From assembly GCA_026214975.1 (NCBI GenBank), contig CM047806.1:85049599-85113598 (forward strand): a stretch of DNA of 64,000 bases. Reading direction: 5' to 3'. The stretch comes from Gentiana macrophylla. Taxonomy: Eukaryota > Streptophyta > Magnoliopsida > Gentianales > Gentianaceae. The position numbers and the translations under genes are program-made. Under the pieces are notes generated by a model that saw only the letters and a list, made by a program, of their open reading frames with translations, did no database searches and was not told the origin of the DNA. Below, one piece after another: positions 11,100 to 22,641 of this stretch (position 1 is the first letter of the stretch; every line of letters starts with the position of its first letter).

Positions 11100-12489
11100 C
11101 GCAAAACAAAGTGAGAAATTTTGGTACCCATATCTTTTGGGTCCCGATCGATTAGCTCGTGATGATACAACTTTGTACCTTTCTTGATATTTTGACTGTG
11201 TGAAGTCGGGCCACAAACTTTTCCTCGCTTTGTCATAACAGCTTTAAATTTGTTTTGATTGTGAAACTGATGTGATGGTATATTCCAATCTTCATCTGTG
11301 GGAAATAATCTTCCTTTCCTCCGATCCTTGAATGATCTTTTATCCTAGATGGATATGACTTGAAGATTTTTCTTACCGATATTGGATCGCTTTTACTGCT
11401 TTCACTTTTCGAGTTTTTTCTCAAAATCACTGGCTTGGTGAATTTTACTAATGTATTTTTTAGTTTTAGCAAATTTTGCATTTGGTTCAGGCCGAGTGTT
11501 CATCATTTCTAATAACTTTATCGCTTTTCGAAGTTTTTGACGATTGAGTAGTCACAAATTTTATTGCAAATGATCTTGGTCTTAACTTAGAATTATACCG
11601 ATTATCAAACCCTAAACCGCATCTATCTCCAAATGGTTTTCCTTGTTTGAATTGAACTTTGAGATTGATCAACAGATGATTCACCGATGTTTACAAAGTT
11701 TGTTGGTTTATCGCTTGGTCCAATCACTTTGGTTCCATCATTAGTCTTGATTAGGTTAATTTCAATGATTCAATCTTGAAATTTCGCCAATAACTTTTTC
11801 TCCTTTTGACATTCTCATAATTCTTTTGAATTATCTCTAATTGCTTTACGAGTATGTCCAAGGTTTCATTGAAATCTTCATTTCTTTGATTGTTCAGATA
11901 GTGTGAGTTTTAGATGTAGATGCACTTACCTCCCGATGTTTGATAGATAAAACCTGGTGTTGAGGAATCATCACCGATCGTAACTTGTTTCCTTTATCAA
12001 TAGCATTCACTGTAGCTCCTAGCAATATGATTTCTTCATCGCTTTCCTCCATGGCTTGTAGGTAAGGTCTCATCAATATCTATGACTTTTATACCTGATG
12101 GATCTCTCGTTAGCTTTTCTTCTATGTAGTCAACCACCCGTATTAATTCTTCTTTCTCGCTTTTCCGAAAGATCACTTAAGGATGGAAATCCTCTCGATT
12201 CATCATCAATATTCGCATTAAACTCAATGTCTTCATCATAATCTAAATGAGGTTCCGGATTTGTGTGAGAGTCAGTAGTAATCGAATCTTTCAAATACTT
12301 GATCTTGAAAATCATAGACAACATTCTCGCAAGTAGTCACTAAGTGGGTTATTTAGCCAATTTCTAATTCTAGATGTATCCATTGTAATGAAGCACAAGA
12401 AGGGTTTTCAATGGCATTGGTTGTTTGGAAATAATCGATGCACGCCTCCTTTGATCGCATAATTCGGATCTCCTCCAAAAGGAAGAACT
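11100..12489 (-). pseudogene. Gag-pro region pseudogene (Sirevirus-type)
   Basis: Lies directly after the primer site on the - strand. Fragments include AMEESDEEIILLGATVNAI (about 12060-12000), characteristic of Sirevirus gag downstream of the zinc knuckle, an acidic segment (12290-12190), a Lys/Glu-rich coiled-coil-like stretch (11870-11780), and GLGFDNRYNSKLRPRSF (11610-11560), which matches the usual GLGF block before protease. Frames are interrupted about every 60-80 codons. The N-terminal capsid part is very short, so it is also deleted internally. Confidence 0.55.
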
Positions 12490-12502
12490 CGCCCGATACC
12501 AA
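12490..12502 (-). promoter_or_regulatory. Primer binding site of the pol-less Sirevirus
   Basis: The - strand reads TTGGTATCGGGCG right after the LTR end ...GGGACCAACA. The first seven primer bases match initiator Met-tRNA, the rest has decayed (consensus TGGTATCAGAGC). Confidence 0.7.
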
Positions 12503-12503
12503 T

Positions 12504-14219
12504 TGTTGGTCCCTTGGAAAGGCTAACACAAGTTTAGAGGGGGTGAATAAACTTGTCACCAAAACTAATCCTCGAGCCGGAAAAGTCCTGTGAACTCGAA
12601 GTTTTCTAAAACTTAGACTCGATCTTCGCTTTGTTCTCGCCCCTTTAACTTAGGCGGAGTTCGCTTAGCTCAAATCAATATAAGTTATTATCGACTTATA
12701 TTTAGTCTCGTTAATCGGCAAATGATATAAAATTAGCCTTTTAACAACTAGCAACTATAATTTCGATATGAAACCACTATAAGGAAATAAATGAATGCAT
12801 AAAGTAAATAGACAAGAATTATAGAGGTTCCTGTGGTGTAATCCTCAGACGCCCTCTCTTCCTCGTGATGGAGGAAAATTCCACTAGAACTTCTTTGAGA
12901 TGGCCTCAGCTTATAAAAAGTCCTAAATCGATAGTCCTTGGCTAATCCCTAGCTTCACTATCTAAACACTTGTAGAAATGTAGGATTGTCGCTTCTTCAA
13001 TTGTTTGAACCATCGTCCTTGAGGGTAGAATTGACTCTTCACCACTCATCACAAACACAGCCTTTTCCCGAATGCACTCAATCTGCCCTTCACACCTTCT
13101 TGGTGTTTCATAGCCTAAACCTTTGATAAGATCAAAGTTGAGACTTTGAATCAATGACTATGATTCAACCGTGATTTGAGCTTTTCTTCCGATAATTAAT
13201 TTAAGCACGGCTCAGATTTCTTCAAATGTTAGATCTTGAATCATCAATATGCTTGAAAACTTTGAAGAAATTTTCTTGATCTTGTAATTAAGTATTTAGT
13301 GTATTCTTTGAATTTGGCTTTCCCTTAATTTGATCTTTCTGACTAGATGGATTTCTTGCTTGTTATCATATGCCCTTGCACTCCCTTTGATGTTGTGGAG
13401 GTAATCTATTTATAGGGGTTCATTCAACATTCATCCCGCTCAGAACGGCTATATTTTCTCGATCGCTCTCGCTCAGGTCGCTGACTCATCCAATGAAATT
13501 TATTTCTTTACAACGCTCGATTGTACTTTCAGCTTGTTGATGACTAACTTGTAAAATCGAAGTTTCTTTATCGCTTTATATCGAGTTTATTACTTGTCGG
13601 GCTTCTTAATCGACTTGGAGCATTAATCGAGATTTTATTCTTCTTCAAATATCAAGATCAGCTTTCATCCGATTATAATTGACTTAATCAGAGTACACCA
13701 TGATACATTTATCATCTAAGAATTCATTGTCCTTATGATTCTTAAGTCTTCATACAAGATCCATAAAGTCGGCTCAGTCATCACAATCTTGCTCAAGTCC
13801 AACTTTACAGCCTCGACTTGTAATCTTTATAATGAGTTTGAACCAGCCATTCTTCAATAATCCTTAGTCATTGTTCCCAGCTTCTTCAATCTTCTAGATA
13901 AGCCAACTTAGTCTCAGAGCTCTCAAATAACTTATCTTCTTCAATCTTCATCTTGGTGTGCTCTATTGTCGGGCCGAGAGTCTCGGGCCTAGTTAAAATG
14001 TCGCTTTTCATTTCTCGGCCCGGTCAAGAACTATTACAAAGGCTTGTCCTGATTTAACTTATACAAATATCGACTTTAATAAATCCTATACATTGGTATC
14101 TAGACATCTTTTGCTTTGCACTATAACAAATGAAGTTATGACACTTCATCAATGGGGTTAAGAACAATTAATAAACTAAGTGATGAATCATCATCAAAAC
14201 ATAAATTTTATTTCCAACA
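12504..14219 (-). repeat. 5' LTR of the pol-less Sirevirus (1.7 kb)
   Basis: Same family and almost the same length as the LTR at 56109-57814, with matching ends (+ strand TGTTGGTCCCTT at the left, TTTCCAACA at the right) and shared internal blocks such as the GAGG...GTGTAATCCT segment and the CTTTGCACTATAACA segment. A TATAAATA box (- strand) is at 13407-13414. Divergence from that copy is considerable. Confidence 0.85.
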
Positions 14220-15567
14220 CTTTTCATCCTGGGTCTCTTCCTATGAGAATCTTGTGCTACCTTGTACCTTTCCTTTCGACTCTCTTTAGACTTGCCTCGC
14301 TTGCCTCTCTAATTTCGACTTCTCTGCTCGCTTGTCGAATTCTCTTCTTCGGTCAGAGGAGAAATCTGGCCTTTCTTCCCTTTATCATCAATAAGGAAGG
14401 AATGCTATTTGTAGCTGGCCTAAATCAAGTTATTCAGTCAATTTACCAGCCGAGTTTCTCTGTTTAGGTCGGCTGGTTGACCTGGGTTCCCCTTGAGTTT
14501 GTGCTTGTCTTCTAGATCTCTCTTTGTTGTGCTTCTTCAATTCAGTCCAATACTTGTTCATATGAGCATGAAGTCTTTATTCGTGTCTGTCTAACCAATC
14601 TACCCATCCTTCATCTTGAGTCTTGCCTGGGTAAAAAGTATCCCAATTTTTCAAAAATTCTTTTACTACTCTTTTTACTTTTTCTTGATATGCTTCTTTC
14701 ACCAGATGAGATGAGGATCTACTTCCCTAATCCTTGGTTCTTTGTTATCCATTTCCAGAGCCTGAGCTTCTTCTCTGATCAGTAGAGTGGCTAGATGTTG
14801 TTGTGAACTTCTCTACTGATTAGTGCTCGATTGACCACTATATTGTTTATCCTTTTCATCTGGTCTCTTCCTATGAGAATCTTGTGCTACCTTGTACCTT
14901 TCCTTCTAACTCCTCTTTAGACTTGCCTCAGTTGCCTCTCTGGTTCTGACTTCTCTGTTCGTTTGTCGAATTCTCTCTTCTTCGGTCAGCGTAGGTATGA
15001 AATCAGGCTTATCAGCTTTCTCTTCCCTTTTATAGCATCATTAGTAAGGCGTTGTAAGAGAATGCAATTTGTAGCTTCAGCAGTCTAAATCAAGTTATTC
15101 AGCATAGAGTCGATTTCAGTCAGCTTGCCACCATGTTCACTTAGTTTAGTATGAATTCCACTAAACCAATCTCTGATGGCATTGACAATTTCAAGCTGAG
15201 TGTTTACATGTTCTTCATGTTGTGTAGCCGATCATTCTTGTTAGAATTCATCTGTACAAGCATATCAGTATTATCTTTAAACTTTTTTCCTACATCTTTC
15301 TAAAGATTGATCATTACATCATTTTGCATCTTCAGGTATTCTGCCACTACTTCAAACTTGTTCTGTAGCGCAATACCTTCATCCTTCAGAACAGTTGTGA
15401 CATTCCTCAGACTGATTTATTGTTATTCAAATTCATCAATCACTCTGTCCAATGCTTCCCGAAACAGAGTGTTTGGCGCTATTTTTACTATGCCCGAGGG
15501 TCATGTGGCAGTTGTGTTCACTATGGGTGCCCCTGTTTACTGATCCAGTACCTCTTGATTGATATGA
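14220..15567 (-). pseudogene. ORF2 pseudogene fragment of Sire-II (C-terminal side)
   Basis: Continues the ORF2 frame from 25036 once the gypsy insertion is taken out; the frame is open across the GGTGG target site. Readable - strand stretches include EVLDQ, LFREALDRVIDEFE and NVTTVLKDEGIALQNKFE, which look like an amphipathic coiled coil, then Arg/Glu-rich sequence with EFDKRTEKSEPERQ. Several stops. The function of this protein family is unknown. Its left end is cut by the pol-less Sirevirus. Confidence 0.55.
14222..14445. repeat. Direct repeat, copy 1 (copy 2 at 14857-15105)
   Basis: Both copies contain GTCTCTTCCTATGAGAATC, CTTGTGCTACCTTGTACCTT, and further on TAAATCAAGTTATTCAG. Offset is about 635 bases. 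The first copy begins 2-3 bases from the end of the LTR at 14219. It lies in ORF2-derived sequence, so an ORF2 segment was duplicated locally. Confidence 0.75.
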
Positions 15568-15572
15568 GGTGG

Positions 15573-16798
15573 AGATGAGAGTCAACTTTGCTATAATTTG
15601 TGTGCATTTTACCCCATATTTGTATCCTATTCGATGTAATTTTGGGGTAGTTAAGTGTTTTTATAGACACGTTTCACCACGACTTGAATCACGAGACGAT
15701 AGGGCATTTACGTCTAAAATCTCCACATTTTTGATGAATTGTTTGCGTTTTATTGGCATGTGTCATGCTTGGTTTTTTGTTCATTATAGGCACGTTGTGA
15801 TACAGAGCGTGAAGGGGATCGCAACGGTATGAAAATCGTCCAAAATGGAGTTCGTATAAATAAATGACGCGAGATTCAAATTCAGACATTCGGGATAAAA
15901 AGAAAAGAATAAGAAAAATCGAGAAAAAAACAGCAAGTATCACACCTAGGGTGTGATGCAGATCGCTTTTTTCACTTTAAAACATGATCAAGTTAAAGAG
16001 TTGAAACGGATCAAGCATCATTGATGTTTTCATGCTTCATTACTTAATCCGAATTTTGAACTCCTTGAGGAGTTTTCTCGAAAAGTAATCTTCATCCAAG
16101 TTGTAGTGGGATTGAATAAGCTTTCCAACGCAACTTGAATCGCGGTACATCAAGCTCTACACACAAAGATATCATGTAATTACTAGAGACATGCTTGGCT
16201 AGCAAAAGGCGGATGACGCCATCAATACGCTGGATGACGCCGCCAAGCCGCGAATTTCGAGTTTTCCACTATTTTGGGTCGAATTTGGCCAATATAAAAG
16301 CCAAATTATGTCAAATTTTCACCACAATTTCATACAATAATTTTCTTTCGCTTTTAGATTTTTCTTCCCAAAACTATAGATTTAGGTTATATTTTCAGAT
16401 CAATTGTTACGATTATTATTTTTTTCGTGATTTCTTCACTTTCGAATGACAATTCATTTGAGGTTCTCTTCTACATTATTGGTAAACTAATTTTACTTTT
16501 TTCTATCATGTTTTCTTCCCAATTATTTATGATTTTTTGTTTCGTTCTTGCTATTATGCTGCAGTAGATTTTTGATAGCTAAATTATGTGATTAAATAAC
16601 GTAAATTGATGTTTAAACGATGATTCAGTGATGAAGTAGGTTTAAAATTGAATTTTGAATTGTTGTGTTCTAAAACTTGAATCTAATGCCTTTAATAGAG
16701 TAGCTAACCATTAATGATCACACACACGGTCTTTATAAATGTATTTTGCGATGATGAGTGCGATATATAGGTTTTCGGAATGCCATGCACTAACTAGT
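15573..16798 (+). repeat. Left arm of the LTR palindrome
   Basis: LTR sequence in + orientation from its 5' start to a point about 1.23 kb in. It is the reverse complement of 16825-17236 plus 21800-22629. The arm ends at ACTAGT (16793-16798), followed by a 26-base loop before ACTAGT of the other arm. Confidence 0.85.
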
Positions 16799-17236
16799 CC
16801 AAGGAATAGACTATGAATAACTCGACTAGTTCGTGCATGGAATTCCTAAAACCCTATATCGCACACTCCCTCGTAAAATACATTTATAAAGTTCGTGTGT
16901 GATCAATTAATGGTTAGCTACTCCATTAAAGGCATTAGATTCAAGTTTTAGGACACAACAATTCAAAAGATTCAATTTTTAAACCCTACTCATCCCTAGA
17001 TCATCGTTTGGGCATTAATTTTGTTATTTCGTCACATAATTTAGCTACCAAAAGTCTAGCTACGCATAATAACAAGAACGAAACAAGAAATCATAAATAA
17101 TTGGGAAGAAAACATGGTAGAAGAAAGCAAAATTAAATTATCAACAATATAGAAGTGAACCTCCAAATGGTTTGTCAATCCAAAGTGAAGAAATCACGAA
17201 AAGAAATTAATAATCGTAGCAATTTGATGCAAGAAA

Positions 17237-17397
17237 TATTGGCGGCATTGATAGCCTTGCACAAGAAGCAAAGGCCGACTAGAGTAGGGCAAAATTATTA
17301 ATGTTATTTCCGATTATATCCCCAGTGTAATAGCTATATAAACAACTCATTGTACTACAGTTTATTCAATGAAATACAACAATATTTTATTCTAATA
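17237..17397 (+). repeat. 5' LTR of the Ale-like copia
   Basis: About 160 bases ending TTCTAATA directly before the primer site. Contains TATATAAA (17335-17342). Ends are not TG...CA; the left boundary is uncertain by a few bases because the TSD could also be read as AGAAATAT. Confidence 0.85.
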
Positions 17398-17409
17398 TGG
17401 TATCAGAGC
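17398..17409 (+). promoter_or_regulatory. Primer binding site, initiator Met-tRNA
   Basis: Perfect TGGTATCAGAGC immediately after the 5' LTR. Confidence 0.9.
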
Positions 17410-17522
17410 GGTACAACTCGCCTCTCACTTAATTCCCTCCTTCCTCCTCTCTCCTCAACCGCAGAATAAAAAAACAAAAACCTACCCTAATTTTTCTTCT
17501 TCTTCTTCATACAGCTTCTTCA

Positions 17523-18500
17523 ATGGCCGATGAAATAAAGAACTTCGGTCGCTACCTCCGATGCAACCATGACACCCACCTATCCTCATTCTCTCCTTCC
17601 TCTAACCTTCACCTTATAAAGCTTACTCGCCAGAATTTTTTCCTTATGGCGTGCTCAAACCAACCCTATTTACGTGCCAAGGCGCTCGGTTATGTTGATG
17701 GCTCTTCCCGCCTACACCGGCAACGATCACCACCGACGGCACTACCAAGGACAATCTCAAGATATCTCCACCGGATTAAACAGATAGTTTAATCCTAAGC
17801 ACGATTACTTCTTTCTCTCGGACGACGCTTTGGCATAATTTTATATTGCTTCTACCTCATCCAAACTGGAAGGATCTCAACACCTCATTCGCTTCCCAAT
17901 CTGGTACGCTTAGTCCATCTCCGCACAAAGTCGGCCTCTACGGTAAGAAGGACACCATGTCGCCTATAGACTATTTCATGACAATAAAAAGAATCACCGA
18001 TGAACTCCAATTGGCCGGTCATCCCTTGCCTACCGATGATATTATTGCTTACGTTTCTTGCGTGATCGGGGTCCGACACGACTCTCTCATTACTCTCCTC
18101 TCCATGAAGTCGGACATCACACTTGATGAAGTATACAGCCTTCTCTCTCACAACAGAGGCCGTAATCCAACACAATTTACTCCTCCGTGATCGCCAATTA
18201 CCGCACTGCGGGCCTCAACTCCTCCGCTAATTATGCCGCGCCCAATGCCTAATTCTCAATATAATGTAAACCATGGTCGTGGTAATTCAGTGCTCGCGCC
18301 TAATCGAGGACGGGGCGTGGTCCTCCTCGCACTCGTCACAGAGTTACGGGCCTCACAATTATGGGCACCAATTATGGCAATCAAAATTATGGCCAAGGCC
18401 AGGTAGAGGCCGTGGACGTGGCCAATCTCCTTCCGGCCACCCTTTCGATGTCAATTGTGTGATCGCCTTGGTCATACGGTTCATGATTGTTGGTACCGGT
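17523..18500 (+). pseudogene. Gag pseudogene (Ale-like copia)
   Basis: ATG at 17523 begins MADEIKNFG. The block IKLTRQNFFL...YVDGSS (17625-17710) is the usual copia gag start region, and SPIDYFMTIKRITDELQLAG with the downstream LDEVYSLL box (17960-18150) is the UBN2-type capsid part. A complete CX2CX4HX4C zinc knuckle (CQLCDRLGHTVHDC) is at 18449-18490 but in a different frame from the preceding capsid. At least three frame changes. Confidence 0.8.
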
Positions 18501-18559
18501 TCGACTAATTTCAACCCACCCCGCAAAGCCCGACCTCCTCAAGCTAATTTTGCAACTCC

Positions 18560-21500
18560 CTCCGCTCGACCGATCGATACCCGACATCGGGCGAACTCAC
18601 CACACCACCAACAATCTCCGCAACTTGAATCTTTCTGCCGACTCCTATAATGGTCCTGATCAACTTTATCTGGGTGACAGTACAGGTTTGACTATTACAC
18701 ACTCCGGTTCATCTCTTATTTCCTCTCCTTCTAAATCTTATGTCCTTAATAATGTGCTTGTTGCCCTCGCTTTATAATAATCTTTTATCCGCTGCCTAAT
18801 TTGCCAAAGATAATTCGTTTACTTTGAGTTTCATCACAATTATTTTCTTGTGAAGGATTACTCGGTCGCATCCATCATCGGGCTACCTTAAAGATGTCCT
18901 CTACCACTTTTCCAAGTCATTTAGTGACTTCGCCAAGCTCTTGCCTCTCGCTGCTCCTCCGCCCTCAATGGCATCAACATTTTAGACATTGCTCGCACTG
19001 GTTCTTCGCCAAATTTTAGGTCACAATAACATTTTCGCTCCTTCAACGCCTCTACATCAATTTGTGTTGCATGTCAAATGGCCAAGAGCCATCGGCGCAA
19101 TGTTACCTATGTCGTTTTTTACTTCTTCCAATTCTTTAGATTTGATTTATTCCATGGATGGCCCTTGTGCCAAGACTCGATTTATGGCAATAAATATTAT
19201 GTTAGCTTTCTTGATGATTTTACTAAGTTTTTGTGGCTTTATCTCTTGCGTCAGAAATGATGTAGAGTCAATTTTCCTCAATTTAGTGCCTTGTTGAACG
19301 CCAATTTAACAAGAAAATAAAATCTATTCAAACTGATGGGGTGGGGAATATCGTCGATTAGCACTTATTTTACCTCTATAGGTATCGACCATCGCTTGTC
19401 CCGCCCCCACACGTCCGAACAAAGTTGTGCCATTGAGCGACGCCATCGCCACATTGTTGAAACCGGCCTTGCCCTTCTTGCTCACTCTCATCTTCCTCTC
19501 CCTATCGGGAAGATGCCTTTCACCTGCCTACATCATCAACCGCCTTCCCACTAAAGTCCTTAGAAATAAATCTCCATACTTAAATGGTCCATCATCATCT
19601 CCCCGATTATTCCTTTTCCGTGTCTTCGTTGTGCTGCTGGCCTTATCTTCGCCCCTACAATAATCACAAAACCGACTCCGCTCTAAAACCTCAGATTTTT
19701 CTCGGTTACAAACCCTAATCATCATGGGTATAAATGTCTTGACCTTTCCTCGGCCGCATCTATGTCTCTCACATGTAGTGTTTGATGAGTCTTCCTTCCC
19801 TTATACATCCTCTCCCGCACTTCCTCTTATACTCCTCGAAACTGCTAGCTTTTCCTTCGCTATCGCTTCTTCCCATTCTAAATGCACTTTGGCCCCTACC
19901 TCCTCTATTCCCGAGCCATCTCCGCCTCCCCACTCCAAGCATTACTCTACCATCTCGCTTGAACCTCATCTATCGATTCCTTCCTCCGATTCTCCTCCTA
20001 CTCATATTCACCATCAAATGGTTACTCGATCCAAGACAAATACTTTAAACCCAAACGCCTTGACCTCGATTTCATTGGTTACCCTTCCTAAAGCTCTCAT
20101 CGCTACCACCGATGCTCTTGAGCCTACCTCGTTACCAAGCCTTGAAACACCGTGGAATGGAGGGATGCCATGAGAGATGAGTTTAATGCTTTGGTCCGTA
20201 ATGATACTTGGGACCTTGTTCCGCATTCTCCATCTCGTAATCTTCTTGGTAATAAATAGGTTTTCCGCATTAAAAGACATGCAGATGGTCATATCGAGAG
20301 TTATAAAGCTCGCCTTGTTGCTAAAGGCTTTCACCAGAAGCCGTGTTGATTTCTCGATACTTTTAGTCCGGTTGTCAAACCGGTCACTATTCGCACACTT
20401 TTATCTCTAGCGCTTCACATGATTGGGTTGTCCGGCTGTGTTGATATTCGTAATGCATTTTTACGGGTTTTTTATCGAGGATGTGTATATGTAGCAGCCA
20501 TAAGGTGGCTTTCTCCATCCTCGATTATCCTAATCACGCTTGCAAGCTCAAACGTAGTCTCTATGGTCTTCGGCAGCACCACGCATGGTTTTCTAGATTC
20601 ACCGATGTTCTCCGTAGTTTGGCTTTCGCCCTCGACGGCCGACACCTCTTTATACATCTATCGCCATGGCTCTCACTCTATTTTTGTCTTAATTTATGTT
20701 GATGATATTTTGCTTATAGTTTATCCGGCGCATCTTGTTCACCGACTATTGATTATTTATCTTCCCACTTCCCGTTAAGGACCTTGGAACATAATCTTAT
20801 TTTCTTGGTGTCGAGGCACTCTCTACTCCGAATGGCCTTCTTCGAGCCAACGTAAATACGCATACACTTTATTACAACGTGTCGGCATGACAACGGCAAG
20901 CCGTGTCACACCCATGGCCTCTAACCTTCGCCTTAGTCGGGCTTGATGGTCAACCATTCTCTCGATGCACCTCTTTATCGTAGCATCGCTGGTGGTCTCC
21001 AAGATCTTGGCTTTACTCGCCTCGACATCGCTTTCACAGTACAAAGTTAGCAAGTTTATGCATGCCTCGATACGATTGGGCCGCCACAAACGATTTTGCG
21101 GTATCTCAAGCATTCCATCTCTCGATGGTCTTCGCTGACGCGCTCTCCCACTTCAATTGCGTGCCTTCACCGATGCCGATTGGGCTTCCGACCTAATGAT
21201 CGCCGCTCTATTGGTGCCTCATCGATCTTTCTTGGCTCCAATTTAATTAGCCGGGCGCCCAAGCAACAAGCCACGCGGGCTAAAAGTAGTACCGATGCGG
21301 AGTATAAAGCTCTTTCCCATGCCGCCGAATTGCAATGGATCACGCCTCGCTTCGTGATATGTCGATTAATCTTCCTCATCCTCCTACCTTGTGGTGTGAT
21401 AATATCGGTGCCACTTATCTCACGGCCAATCGCGCTTCCATGCTCGTACTCAAGCATATAGAGATTGATTTCCATCACGCTCGTGGAGTTGTTTGCCCTC

Positions 21501-21590
21501 AATAAATTGCGTGTCGCGCTCATTTCCTCCAAAGATCAAGTGGCCGACATCCTCACCAAGCCGCTTGGCCATATTCGACGGCGGATTTAA
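18560..21590 (+). pseudogene. Pol pseudogene: protease, integrase, RT, RNase H (Ale-like copia)
   Basis: Protease region at 18570-18770 with the active site altered to DIGRT where D(S/T)GAT is expected, followed by LNLSADSYNG. Integrase at 18990-19550 shows FLDDFTKFLWLYLL and SIGIDHRLS...HTSEQ...ERRHRHIVE. RT at 20170-20830 shows RNDTWDLVPHSP, ARLVAKGF, and the catalytic YVDDI box around 20696. RNase H at 21100-21560 shows STDAEYKALSHAAELQW. Motifs are well kept but the frame shifts repeatedly. It ends just before the 3' LTR. Confidence 0.85.
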
Positions 21591-21633
21591 AGGCCAATCT
21601 CCATGTTCATTCCATTCTCACGGGATCATGGGG

Positions 21634-21794
21634 CGACAATGGCATTGATAGCCTTGCACAAGAAGCAAAGGCCGACTAGAGTTGGGCAAAATTATTAATG
21701 TTATTTCCGATTATATCCCCAGTGTAATAGCTATATAAACAACTCATTGTACTACAGTTTATTCAATGAAATACAACAATATTTTATTCTAATA
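21634..21794 (+). repeat. 3' LTR of the Ale-like copia
   Basis: Matches 17240-17397 with one substitution (GAGTTGGG against GAGTAGGG) and a small length difference near the start. Followed by AGAAA of the TSD. Confidence 0.85.
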
Positions 21795-22629
21795 AGAAAT
21801 ATGACCTAAATCTATAGTTTTGGGAAAGAAAATCTAGAAAATTGAAAAGAAAATTATTGTATGAAATTGTGGTGAAAATTTGACCTAATTTGGCTTTTAT
21901 ATTGCCCAAATTCGACCCCAAACAAAGGAAAACTCAGAAATTGCGATCGCCGACGCTATCCAAACAGATGACGCCATCCATCCACTCGCCAGCCAAGCAT
22001 GTCTCCAGTAATTCGGTGATATCTTTGTGTGTAGATCTCCGACAAAGGGATTCAAGTTGCGCTTGGAAATCTTATTCAATCCTCGACAACTTTGATGAAG
22101 ATTACTTTTCCGTAAAAACGCCTCCAAGGAGTTCAAAATTTGATTAAGTGATGTAAGCATGAAAACATCAACAATGCTTGATCCATTTCAACTCTTTAAC
22201 TTCGGTCATGTTTTTAAAGAGTGAAAATAGTCTTCATCACACCCTAGGTGTGATACTTGCTGCTTTTTTTCTCGATTTTCTTATTCTTTCTTTTTTCCTA
22301 ACGCCTGAGTTTGAATCTCGCCATTTCTTTATACTTAACTCCGCTTTGACGATTTTCATACCGCTGCAATCCTCTTCACGCCTCTATCACGTCGTGCCTA
22401 TAATGAACAAAAACAAAAACAAAAAAAACCAAGCATGACACATGCCAATAAAACGCACACAATTCACCCAAAAAATAGAGATTTTGGACGTAAACGTCAT
22501 ATCGTCTCGTGATTCAAGTCGTGGTGAAATGTGCCTATAAAAACACTTAACTACCACAAAATTACATCGAATAGGCTACAAATATGGGGTAAAATGCACA
22601 CAAAATTATAGCAAAGTTGACTCTCATCA

Positions 22630-22641
22630 ACTACCCCCTAC
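22630..22641 (-). promoter_or_regulatory. Polypurine tract of the Athila/Tat-like element
   Basis: The - strand reads AAGTAGGGGGTAGT before the LTR start TGATGAG, preceded by TTGCTCGAGGGCGAGCAAAT. This clustered GAGCAAA...purine layout is characteristic of plant Athila/Tat 3' ends. Confidence 0.85.

Larger units (their letters stand above)
9231..14219 (-). mobile_element. Pol-less Sirevirus-type element with one LTR
   Basis: Read on the - strand: a full LTR (14219 to 12504), primer site, decayed gag, then directly an ORF2-like region, with no integrase or RT motifs between. The LTR is the same family as 56109-57814. No second LTR was found near 9231, so the 3' end has been deleted or is outside my recognition. 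It abuts the Sire-II ORF2 fragment at 14220. Confidence 0.65.
17237..21794 (+). mobile_element. Ty1/copia element, Ale/Retrofit-like, short LTRs
   Basis: Compact 4.56 kb element with ~160-base LTRs, a perfect initiator-Met primer site, gag, protease, integrase, RT and RNase H in copia order on the + strand. AGAAA flanks both sides (17232-17236 and 21795-21799). The LTRs differ by one base and one small indel near their start, yet the coding part is broken by many frameshifts. The lineage call comes from size, LTR length and gag wording. Confidence 0.85.
16825..22629 (-). repeat. Right arm of the LTR palindrome (3' LTR), split by a copia element
   Basis: LTR sequence in - orientation beginning at 22629 next to the polypurine tract. 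It is interrupted by the copia at 17237-21794. Compared with the complete LTR at 23333-25030 it lacks the last ~450 bases, replaced by the inverted copy. Confidence 0.85.

Noticed and set aside
16195..16449. 84-codon open frame on the + strand
   Set aside because: It is within the palindromic gypsy LTR and not conserved in its other copies, which carry indels here.
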